The notes below the pieces were generated by a model. The model saw only the letters and a program-made list of their open reading frames with translations, searched no databases and was not told the DNA's origin. From Bacteroides sp. (GTDB taxonomy: Bacteria > Bacteroidota > Bacteroidia > Bacteroidales > SM23-62): a stretch of DNA of 7,754 nucleotides. The stretch spans positions 1-7,754 of the forward strand of contig JAUUZM010000144.1 of assembly GCA_030589965.1 (NCBI GenBank). Reading direction: 5' to 3'. This document shows positions 1-6,724 of the stretch, one piece after another; position 1 is the stretch's first letter; each line of letters opens with the position of its first letter. The position numbers and the translations under genes are program-made.

Positions 1-855
1 TGACCATTCCCAGGCAACTTCCTTTTTTGCCAGATCAACACAGCGGAACATCCCATCATAATCACCAATATATGCCATGTTGCCTGAAATGGCAGCCGAC
101 CCGGCAATATAGGTTGCAAGTTCAATTTTGGCATTAAGCTCACCCTTTTCCAGGTTTACGATATGTAAAAAGCCATCACAACCTCCGAAAATTGCATTTC
201 CCTTATACAAGGCTGCAGCACCGTTTATAAAATTATCCGATTCATACTTCCAAACTCCCAACCCTGTAGCTGCATCAATACAATGAAGGTAATAATCATA
301 ACTTCCTACAAACAGATATTTCTTGCCCTTAATCTCAATCCAGTTAGCTGAGCCACTGATCTGATTTTCAGCTTTATATTCCCAGCGTTTTTCTCCACTT
401 TCAATATCAAGGGCAAAAAAACTCCCGTCAAGATTTCCTATATATACCACCCCATCCAGAATCAGAGCCCCGGCTTCAATGGCATTTCCCGTGCTAAATT
501 TCCAGATAAGTGATCCTTCCATATCCAGGCAATAAATATTTCCATCTGTGGATGTAATGACAATCTTATCACCACAGACTACGGGAGATGATTTGATTTC
601 TCCCTCGGTGGGAAATGACCATATTTGAGAGATTTGATTGGGAATCTCAACCTTAGTAAGCCCATTAAGAGCCTGATCACCTCTGAATATGTTCCAGCAA
701 TTCTCCTGGGAATAGATGATCTGAGAATGCATGAGCATCTGGAGCAGCACAATAAATACAAGTGCAGATTGTCGGATCCTTTTAGCAGGGATCTTCCATC
801 CGGATAGCCTTAGTATATAGACAGGTTTATCTATCATTAATGTTTTCCCTCTCAT
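1..855 (-). CDS. Exported PQQ-like beta-propeller repeat protein (3' end beyond window)
   Basis: The open frame runs from ATG at 855 to the window edge (285 codons, no stop), so the C-terminus is missing. The N-terminus is basic (about residues 1-30, including KRIRQ). A hydrophobic stretch follows (about 31-47, ALVFIVLLQMLM) and then IIYSQENC, which fits a Sec signal peptide cut near residue 49-50 with Gln at or next to the new N-terminus. No lipobox is evident. The mature part opens with WNIFRGDQALNG, the W-x-x-FRG-x-x-x-x-x-G entry typical of PQQ-like propellers. From residue 88 on there are about five blades with motifs SSPVVCGDKIV, DGNIYCLD, GSLIWKF, DGSFFALD, GEKRWEY and DGMFRCVDL. No CxxCH haem motif or quinoprotein active-site signature is seen, so a structural or binding role is likelier than a dehydrogenase. 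A second start, ATG at 837 (residue 7), has an equally good upstream GAGAGGG; neither choice alters the signal peptide. It is the last visible gene, 57 bases after the flavoprotein gene. Confidence 0.88.
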   Translation of the reverse strand, partial: MRGKTLMIDKPVYILRLSGWKIPAKRIRQSALVFIVLLQMLMHSQIIYSQENCWNIFRGDQALNGLTKVEIPNQISQIWSFPTEGEIKSSPVVCGDKIVITSTDGNIYCLDMEGSLIWKFSTGNAIEAGALILDGVVYIGNLDGSFFALDIESGEKRWEYKAENQISGSANWIEIKGKKYLFVGSYDYYLHCIDAATGLGVWKYESDNFINGAAALYKGNAIFGGCDGFLHIVNLEKGELNAKIELATYIAGSAAISGNMAYIGDYDGMFRCVDLAKKEVAWEWS

Positions 856-921
856 TACTCGCTTACCTCTCTCAACAATTCTTTATATCTCGTTACTTAC
901 TTACCTCTCTCATCACTTCCT
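850..921. repeat. Imperfect 38-bp-period tandem duplication at the gene junction
   Basis: Bases 850-883 match 888-921 at 28 of 34 positions by hand alignment. The core CTTACCTCTCTCA is exact at 862-874 and 900-912. The unit spans the end of the flavoprotein gene and the start of the exported propeller gene. The ATG at 855-853 in one copy corresponds to ACG at 893-891 in the other, and the TGA stop at 915-913 corresponds to TGT at 877-875. This looks like an old short tandem duplication that created most of the 57-base spacer. Confidence 0.7.
866..871 (-). promoter_or_regulatory. Possible ribosome binding site for the ATG at 855
   Basis: On the minus strand GAGAGG lies 10 bases upstream of ATG 855. 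It lies in the second copy of a local duplication. A competing GAGAGGG at 853-847 sits 9 bases upstream of ATG 837, so the sequence does not settle which start is used. The other genes in this cluster show no comparable purine-rich site, which makes this one unusual here. Confidence 0.4.
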
Positions 922-2517
922 GATCTCTTTCAACGACAGGGCTCCGGTCGGACAAGCTTCTGCTGCCTCCATAGCTGATACCGTAAGAGCCCCTCTGAGC
1001 TCCTCATTAAACGGTGCCCCGATCTCTACATCAAATCCTCTGCCAATAAAGGTAAATCCGATTTTTTCATTATGCTTTTCAGCCAGCCTGACACAAAGAC
1101 TGCATTTTATGCATTTGCGAGGTTCGTATACCACCAATTCATGCTGAAGTGACTTACTCACTGGTTTCCGATCGGGATTCCAGTAATGCCGCTGTTCTGC
1201 CTTGTATTCATCAGACAAATCCCTGAGCTTGCAATTATCTATTTTTCTACAATCGCAATGCATGCATCTTGTGGCTTCGGCAATAAGTTCTTCTTTACTG
1301 AAACCTGACTTATTTCCTCCAGATGGCTCCAACCTGTTTCCTGGAACCGATTCAAGCAGGTAGTAGGGGAATTCCTCCTCCATGAGTTTGCCAAACCTTG
1401 AATTGAACATTCTTGGTTCACCCTGTATTGTTCTGCCGGATAAATACTGGCTGACGGAAAAGGCGGCTTCTTTTCCCTGTCCGGATGCCCTAACAGCCAT
1501 TTTTTGTGAACGGATCGCATTACCAGCTACGAATACTCCGGGCAGATTTGTCGCATAAGTCTTTTTTGCAGATGTAAATCCCTTTGCTGTGTAATCCACT
1601 CCCCAATCCTCCTGTGCACCTGAAAAATCTCCCGTGGCAATAATTACGGCATCAAATTTTTTCCTGATATCTTCAAATTCCTTTTTGCCAACCTGCTGGC
1701 CACTGTGAATAATAACACCGGTATCAAGAATGGAATTTATTTCACGCTGCAGCACATCCTCCGGAAGATCTTCTTTTGGTACTTTGTAACGTAAGGCCCC
1801 ACCAGGCTTATCTCCTGCATCAAAGATCTCACAGGCTATTCCCCTTAATTGCAGATAATAGGACGCTGAGAGTCCGGCCGGACCTGATCCAATCAGCGCG
1901 ACCTTTTTTCCCGAAGATTTAATTTCTTCTGATTTTGTGGTGGTAGTAGTTTCCTCTACCGGGTTTGCTGTGGCTGTATGGGATTCCTCTTTCCCAAAAT
2001 CACCGGCATAACGTTTCAGCAGGCATATGGAAACCGCCTGGTCTATGGTTTTTCTCCGACAGGCTCCTTCGCATGGAGCGGGACAAATCCTCCCTAAGAT
2101 GGAAGGCAGGGCTATATCCCTTCTAACTACCTCCAGGGCCTCATTAATTTCACCGTCTGCCAGTAACCGGTTCATCAGGGGTATATCCATATGAGCGGGA
2201 CAGGAGATCTGGCATGGGGCCTCGCAATCTCCTACATGGTCGGACAAGAGTAATTCAAGCGCAGTTTTTCTTGCTTCCCTGACCTCCGCATCATCGGTAA
2301 TAATATCCATCCCTTCTGACACATGAACAGAGCAGCTTGGAAAAAGTCTGCCTGTTGACCTGTCTTTCACCACACATAACAAACATGTGGCAAATGGGTC
2401 GAGGGACTTAAGGTAGCACATGGTAGGAATCTCAATGCCAAGAGATCCTGCAGCTGCCAGAACATAGGTATCCTGTTTAACCTCCGCATCCATTCCATCT
2501 ATCTTAATCCTGCACAT
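913..2517 (-). CDS. NuoG-like 2Fe-2S / GltD-like FAD oxidoreductase fusion lacking the NAD(P)H domain
   Basis: This 534-residue protein is probably a cytoplasmic electron-transfer flavoprotein. In order it has: a NuoG/HndD-type 2Fe-2S domain (C34-x10-C45-x2-C48-x13-C62); a His/Cys segment H94, C98, C102, C106; the GltD/dihydropyrimidine-dehydrogenase-type Fe-S helical domain (about 105-173, ICPAPCEGACRR with C145, C149, C153, then C165); a Thr-rich linker (about 174-203); an FAD domain with GSGPAG (210-215), PGG (238-240) and LRYKVP; then a C-terminal part with CMHCDC (C418, C421, C423) plus C429, and a 4Fe-4S site C469, C472, C475 with C522 in CPTGAL. After VIIATG (about 291-296) the chain passes almost directly to NLPGVFVAGNAI (about 324-335). 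The second Rossmann fold that binds NADPH in GltD is therefore absent. The start ATG is one base after the upstream TAA. The NADH partner is presumably the NuoEF fusion just upstream. The fold assignment is firm; the physiological acceptor is unknown. Confidence 0.92.
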   Translation of the reverse strand: MCRIKIDGMDAEVKQDTYVLAAAGSLGIEIPTMCYLKSLDPFATCLLCVVKDRSTGRLFPSCSVHVSEGMDIITDDAEVREARKTALELLLSDHVGDCEAPCQISCPAHMDIPLMNRLLADGEINEALEVVRRDIALPSILGRICPAPCEGACRRKTIDQAVSICLLKRYAGDFGKEESHTATANPVEETTTTTKSEEIKSSGKKVALIGSGPAGLSASYYLQLRGIACEIFDAGDKPGGALRYKVPKEDLPEDVLQREINSILDTGVIIHSGQQVGKKEFEDIRKKFDAVIIATGDFSGAQEDWGVDYTAKGFTSAKKTYATNLPGVFVAGNAIRSQKMAVRASGQGKEAAFSVSQYLSGRTIQGEPRMFNSRFGKLMEEEFPYYLLESVPGNRLEPSGGNKSGFSKEELIAEATRCMHCDCRKIDNCKLRDLSDEYKAEQRHYWNPDRKPVSKSLQHELVVYEPRKCIKCSLCVRLAEKHNEKIGFTFIGRGFDVEIGAPFNEELRGALTVSAMEAAEACPTGALSLKEIRK

Positions 2518-2521
2518 ATTA
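2517..2521 (-). other. TAATATG stop-start junction (probable translational coupling)
   Basis: On the minus strand the TAA of the NuoEF fusion (2521-2519) is separated by one T from the ATG of the flavoprotein gene (2517-2515). No purine-rich binding site lies just upstream, so re-initiation by ribosomes finishing the NuoEF gene is the simplest reading. It suggests the two proteins are made in fixed ratio as subunits of one complex. Confidence 0.6.
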
Positions 2522-4849
2522 TTTTACGCTTATGGCATCAGAGGGACAAACCTGGAAACAATTGTCACATTTAATGCAGACCTCCTGGTCAATATTATGT
2601 TTTTCATGTGGTGTAAAGGCAATGGCATCAACCGGGCATTTCTGAGCACAGATGGTACAGCCAATACAATTATCGTTAACGGTATAACTTATCAGGTCTT
2701 TGCATTTTCCGGTGGGACAGCTACCATTCAGATGGGCTTCATATTCCTCCCTGAAATATTTCAGGGTGGATAATACGGGATTGGGAGCAGTTTTTCCCAG
2801 TCCACACAGACTACCTTTTTTTGTCCACCCCGCCAGTTTCTCAAGTTCATCCAGGTCATTGTCCTTTGCTGTCCCATTACAAAGTCGTTCGAGGATTTCA
2901 AGCATCCGTTTGGTACCCACCCGGCAAAAAGTACATTTCCCACAGGATTCATTCTGGGTAAAGGCCAGAAAATACTTTGCAATATCCACCATGCAATCCG
3001 TCTCGTCCAGAACAACCATTCCTCCGGATCCCATCATGGCACCTACCTCCAGCAAAGACTTGTAATCTACCGGGGTATCTATCAAACTGGCTGGTATACA
3101 TCCCCCGGAAGGGCCTCCAATCTGAACTGCTTTGAATTGCTTATCTCCGGCTACGCCCCCTCCAATATTAAATACAATATCCCGGACAGTTATCCCCATT
3201 GGAACTTCGATAAGTCCACCTCTTTTTACCTTTCCGGCCAGGGCAAAAACTTTGCTGCCCCTGCTGTCGCCTCTTCCAATTTTGCTTATAGATTCTGCCC
3301 CTTTTCTAAAAATATGGGAGATCTGAGCAAATGTCTCAACATTATTTACCAGGGTTGGTTTTTCATGTAATCCCTTTTCAGCAGGGAAGGGAGGTCTTAT
3401 CCGGGGAAACCCTCTTCTGCCCTCGACTGAATTTATAAGGGCCGTTTCCTCTCCGCAAACAAATGCGCCTGCGCCTTCATTAATGTGAAGGTCAAGACTG
3501 AAACCCGTTCCTAATATGTTTTCTCCGAGATAACCCTCCTCATAGCAAATTTTCAGGGCCTCCCTGACTCGCTGGACGGCCAGGGGATATTCAGCACGAA
3601 TATAGAAAAGTCCCTCGTTCGCCCCCACAGCATACGCTCCTATTATCATGCCTTCAATGATGCGATAAGGATATGATTCAAGCAGCATCCGGTCCATGAA
3701 GGCTCCGGGATCCCCCTCATCTCCATTGCAAATAAGGTATCTTTTCTTCTCTTCCATGGAGGCTACGGTCTCCCATTTGACAGCCGTAGGAAATCCGGCT
3801 CCTCCTCTTCCGCGAATCCCGCTTTTTCTGACTTCTTCTATAATTTGCGGGGCTGTCATATTCTTCAGAGCTTTATCGAGTGCCTCGAAACCACCGCGGG
3901 ATTTATACTCTTCTATGTCCAGCGGCTGAAGCACACCCCGGTCCGCCGTGGCTATAGGAACCTGACGACCCAAAAATGAAGTGACATGTTCATCCCTGAC
4001 GTTTAATGAATATCTGTGAATACCTTCCCAGTCCTTGTCGGACTGAACCGTATCAATGGCATTGAGAAATCCCTGGCGGATTCGTTTACCCAGGGTGGGC
4101 GGATTGAAATGTTTTTCGATAATGCCTTTTACACTGCCAGCTTCCACTTTTGAGTAAATGATGGGATCCTTATCATCCTTCACTATTTCTACCAGGGGAA
4201 CCTGGTGGCACATGCCAACACATCCAACGTGTTTCAGGCGTACATTCAGATCGTTTTCATCAATGCTTTGTCTAAGGGCTTTTTGAACATCCTCGGAGCC
4301 ACTGGCAACACAACAGGAACCAAGTCCAATTCGTATCTCCCCCTCTGCTTCCCGGATTTTGCCCTTTACGGCGGTACGGACTGTTTTCTTATTCTTGTGA
4401 AGATCAAAATCTTCAATGACCTCCTTAACCTTTGCCGGATCAACATGACCGTAGGTAACCTCGTCGATCTGTACGACCGGAGCCAGGGTACAGCATCCCA
4501 GGCAGGCAATCTTTTCAACGGTAAATTTCCCTGCTGCATCCGTTTGTTGCTGGCCGGAGAGTTTGAAAAGCCTGCGAATAGAATCGTAAACACGTTCGGC
4601 TCCTTTTACATGACAGGCTGTTCCTATACATACCTTTATGATATGTTCACCAACCGGAGAAAAGCGAAACTGAGAATAGAAACTGGCAACACCTATCAGT
4701 CCGGAGAGTGAGATCCCGGAAATATCAGAGGCTGTCCGCAGCGCCTCCTCAGGAAGGTATTTATACTTCTCCTGAATGGACTGAAGAATTGGAATGGCGG
4801 TTCCTTTTCCCTCAACAATTTCTGCTATTTCCCCTCGTGTGATATCCAT
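2519..4849 (-). CDS. NuoE-NuoF fusion, NADH-oxidising diaphorase subunit (HydB/HndC type)
   Basis: This 776-residue protein should oxidise NADH on FMN and pass electrons along Fe-S clusters in the cytoplasm. Residues about 1-150 are a NuoE/HndA domain with thioredoxin-like 2Fe-2S ligands C74-x4-C79 and C116-x3-C120. Residues about 170-247 are a second thioredoxin-like ferredoxin domain (C179/C180, C210, C214), as at the N-terminus of HydB/HndC. The NuoF core follows: FMN motif GIRGRGGAGFP (344-354), ICNGDEGDPGAF (373-384), NADH/FMN motif GAGAFVCGEETAL (459-471) with EGRRG, and the 4Fe-4S site C636-x2-C639-x2-C642 with C682. The tail has two 4Fe-4S ferredoxin motifs (C728, C731, C734, C738; C758, C761, C764, C768), typical of HydB/HndC rather than complex-I NuoF. 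NuoE and NuoF are usually separate proteins; here one frame covers both without interruption. The start ATG lies 12 bases after the upstream stop, without an obvious ribosome binding site. Its NuoG-like partner begins one base after its stop. Confidence 0.95.
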   Translation of the reverse strand: MDITRGEIAEIVEGKGTAIPILQSIQEKYKYLPEEALRTASDISGISLSGLIGVASFYSQFRFSPVGEHIIKVCIGTACHVKGAERVYDSIRRLFKLSGQQQTDAAGKFTVEKIACLGCCTLAPVVQIDEVTYGHVDPAKVKEVIEDFDLHKNKKTVRTAVKGKIREAEGEIRIGLGSCCVASGSEDVQKALRQSIDENDLNVRLKHVGCVGMCHQVPLVEIVKDDKDPIIYSKVEAGSVKGIIEKHFNPPTLGKRIRQGFLNAIDTVQSDKDWEGIHRYSLNVRDEHVTSFLGRQVPIATADRGVLQPLDIEEYKSRGGFEALDKALKNMTAPQIIEEVRKSGIRGRGGAGFPTAVKWETVASMEEKKRYLICNGDEGDPGAFMDRMLLESYPYRIIEGMIIGAYAVGANEGLFYIRAEYPLAVQRVREALKICYEEGYLGENILGTGFSLDLHINEGAGAFVCGEETALINSVEGRRGFPRIRPPFPAEKGLHEKPTLVNNVETFAQISHIFRKGAESISKIGRGDSRGSKVFALAGKVKRGGLIEVPMGITVRDIVFNIGGGVAGDKQFKAVQIGGPSGGCIPASLIDTPVDYKSLLEVGAMMGSGGMVVLDETDCMVDIAKYFLAFTQNESCGKCTFCRVGTKRMLEILERLCNGTAKDNDLDELEKLAGWTKKGSLCGLGKTAPNPVLSTLKYFREEYEAHLNGSCPTGKCKDLISYTVNDNCIGCTICAQKCPVDAIAFTPHEKHNIDQEVCIKCDNCFQVCPSDAISVK

Positions 4850-4861
4850 CCATTCAATGCA

Positions 4862-6724
4862 TTAATTCCCGATACAATACAGGTATTCTTCGCCCCTTAT
4901 ATAGATTCTTCCCTTGGCAAAAGCCGGTGTTGAATAGGCTTTTTCTCCCAGGGAGGATTCCCCCGCAAGGGAATACTCTTTTGATAAATTAAATATATGC
5001 ATGACACCCCCAATATCCAGCGCATACACTTTACCATCCGCAATTACAGGGGATGAATAAAATCCATTACCATATTCCTTTTCCCAGAATTTTGCGCCGG
5101 TTTTGGCGTCATAACAGGCAAAAACACCATAGGAAGTGGCAATATAGAGAAGGCCTTCTGAGACAACCGGACTGGAAACCTCGGGAAGGTATTCATCATT
5201 TTCCCAGAGGATCTCAGATGGATTATCCAGATCAATGGCCACCAGCATGGCATATTCATTTGCAGCATATACGATTCCGGATTCGAAAGCAGGGGATGGA
5301 CCAACTTCTCCCATCATGCATTGGTTGGACCATAATTCTTTACCCGTATTTATGTCATAGCCTGCCACAATCGGATCGGCAGAAAGAATGAGCTGGAAAG
5401 CGCCTTTATGTTCTACGAGTATTGGAGATGCCCAGGAGATTCCGTTTGATCTTTTCGTATTCCATACCAATTCACCATTCAATACATTCAGAGCAAGTAC
5501 CCTGCCCCCCCTGTTGGAATCAAATTGTATAAATAGTTTCCCGTCCCATACCAGGAGAGAGGATGAGTGACCGTAATGGTTATCCGGAATCCCTATGTTC
5601 TTTGCCCAGAGCTTCTTTCCCGAGCTGCTAAAACAAACCACATCACCTGTGGCAAAAATAGCATATACCCGGCTGCCATCGGTGGTGAGTCCGGATGCCG
5701 CCAGTCCGGTGTCTTCAGTCACATCAGGTTTCTTTGCCGGAGAGCCAGGGATGTCGCCGGTTTCCCCTTCCCAGAGGATTTGACCAGAATTTCTGTCATA
5801 ACAATAAATGTACTGGCCTGACTCGTCTGCTCCTGAAAGAAACAGCTTATCCTTCCACAGTATGGGTGAATTAAACCCGGGTTTGGGTATTTCCTTTTTC
5901 CAGATCACTGATTTTCCGGATCCCCCATCCCAGTCCACCGGAATACCCGTATGTCCGGATACCCCATTTCCCCAGGGACCCCGGAAAGAGTTATACTGGG
6001 AATTGATTTCATCGCGGCTGAGGGGTTCAAGCCCGGGGACTGCAGCAGTGCTTGGGGCCTGCGGGGCTGTTCTGTTGACCTCTCCCGCAGATTCGGAGGA
6101 GGAGCCGGGATTGGTTCCTGTAGCAGGGTCAGAAGAGGAGTCGGGGTCCGGTGTATCTTCTGCCGGGGTATCTTCTGTGAGATCAATTACTTCTATTTGT
6201 CCATTGCTTTCTGCATCTTCCTGTTCCCGGTCAGCATCAGCCAGAACACCATAATTATCTAATTGGTTGACGGTAATAAATGAGGTGGCAAGAGCGGCGA
6301 TCAAAAGGACCGCCCCGGAGGCAAGTATCCATTTCTGGGTCATCATGCCGCCACGGAATAGATCTTTTCCTTCCTCTTCGGGTTCCGGAATTTTTGCACG
6401 CAGGGAATGATAATATCTCAGGGATACAGCAAAAACTATGGCTCCAAACAATAGCAGGTAACTTCCTGTACGTATCTGCCACTGGCTGTTGAAATAGGCT
6501 TTGCGGGCGAGCATATCCAGATCACGAATATCCTCCTTCAGCTGTTCACTCCCGGGATCTTCCTTCAGTCTTTCAAGAAGGACTTCCATGGCTTTGCTTT
6601 CAAGGGGTTCTTTGCTGCTGAACTGCAGATAATTCAGCAGGAGCAGCAGGCTCACGACAAGGCAGAACACACCTGAGATAAGGGCAGTGCTGTGTAAGAG
6701 TTGAATGCGGGATTTATCTTCCAT
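4862..6724 (-). CDS. Membrane-anchored PQQ-like beta-propeller protein
   Basis: Predicted 620 residues from ATG 6724. Three membrane helices are visible: about 8-33 (ALISGVFCLVVSLLLLL), 87-105 (GSYLLLFGAIVFAVSL) and 130-152 (WILASGAVLLIAALATSF). A charged helical loop of about 50 residues separates the first two, and a short basic/acidic loop separates the last two. With the N-terminus inside, helix 3 exits to the periplasm. It is followed by an acidic Ser/Thr/Pro-rich linker (about 160-236) and then a beta-propeller (about 241-620). The propeller opens with YNSFRGPWGNGVSGHTGIP and continues with PQQ-like repeat motifs such as YIYCYDRNSGQILWEG, NVLNGELVWNT, DINTGKELWSN and DAKTGAKFWEKEYG. No haem motif or catalytic signature is recognised. 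An in-frame ATG at 6811 would add 29 residues but would read through the polyferredoxin's C-terminal ferredoxin motif in another frame, so ATG 6724 was preferred; it overlaps the upstream gene by 11 bases. The likely role is a periplasmic docking or assembly part of the redox complex; that role is inferred. Confidence 0.88.
   Translation of the reverse strand: MEDKSRIQLLHSTALISGVFCLVVSLLLLLNYLQFSSKEPLESKAMEVLLERLKEDPGSEQLKEDIRDLDMLARKAYFNSQWQIRTGSYLLLFGAIVFAVSLRYYHSLRAKIPEPEEEGKDLFRGGMMTQKWILASGAVLLIAALATSFITVNQLDNYGVLADADREQEDAESNGQIEVIDLTEDTPAEDTPDPDSSSDPATGTNPGSSSESAGEVNRTAPQAPSTAAVPGLEPLSRDEINSQYNSFRGPWGNGVSGHTGIPVDWDGGSGKSVIWKKEIPKPGFNSPILWKDKLFLSGADESGQYIYCYDRNSGQILWEGETGDIPGSPAKKPDVTEDTGLAASGLTTDGSRVYAIFATGDVVCFSSSGKKLWAKNIGIPDNHYGHSSSLLVWDGKLFIQFDSNRGGRVLALNVLNGELVWNTKRSNGISWASPILVEHKGAFQLILSADPIVAGYDINTGKELWSNQCMMGEVGPSPAFESGIVYAANEYAMLVAIDLDNPSEILWENDEYLPEVSSPVVSEGLLYIATSYGVFACYDAKTGAKFWEKEYGNGFYSSPVIADGKVYALDIGGVMHIFNLSKEYSLAGESSLGEKAYSTPAFAKGRIYIRGEEYLYCIGN
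6714..6724 (-). other. 11-base gene overlap between polyferredoxin and membrane propeller genes
   Basis: The ATG at 6724-6722 lies in the +1-shifted frame inside the last codons of the polyferredoxin gene, whose TAA is at 6716-6714. The upstream context is A-rich with no clear ribosome binding site. The overlap supports coupled translation and argues that the two membrane proteins form one unit. Confidence 0.55.

Noticed and set aside
1..855. PQQ-dependent alcohol or glucose dehydrogenase
   Set aside because: The blades match the PQQ-like repeat, but no haem c motif or catalytic Asp/Ca-site signature is seen. The visible length and N-terminal entry fit non-catalytic propellers better.
856..912. 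Promoter or terminator in the 57-base spacer
   Set aside because: No hairpin followed by a T-run and no convincing promoter elements. The spacer is explained by the local duplication.
913..2517. [FeFe]-hydrogenase or formate dehydrogenase catalytic subunit
   Set aside because: The NuoG-like start and the C-terminal CPTGAL region resemble such enzymes. However, the H-cluster signature motifs and a molybdopterin domain are absent; a GltD-like FAD module sits in their place.
4205..4711. Open frame of 168 codons on the plus strand
   Set aside because: It lies wholly antisense to the NuoE and second ferredoxin-like domains of the NuoEF fusion, whose cysteine motifs are clearly conserved. The plus-strand product shows no recognisable domain.
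913..4849. Standard respiratory complex I (nuo) genes
   Set aside because: Only NuoE, NuoF and the NuoG N-terminal domain are represented, in fused forms. The NuoF tail is HydB/HndC-like, and no membrane Nuo subunit or NuoB/C/D is present.
5808..6254. Open frame of 148 codons on the plus strand
   Set aside because: Antisense to the linker and first blade of the membrane propeller. Its composition (Ser, Gly and Pro runs) is what the complement of the acidic linker would give.
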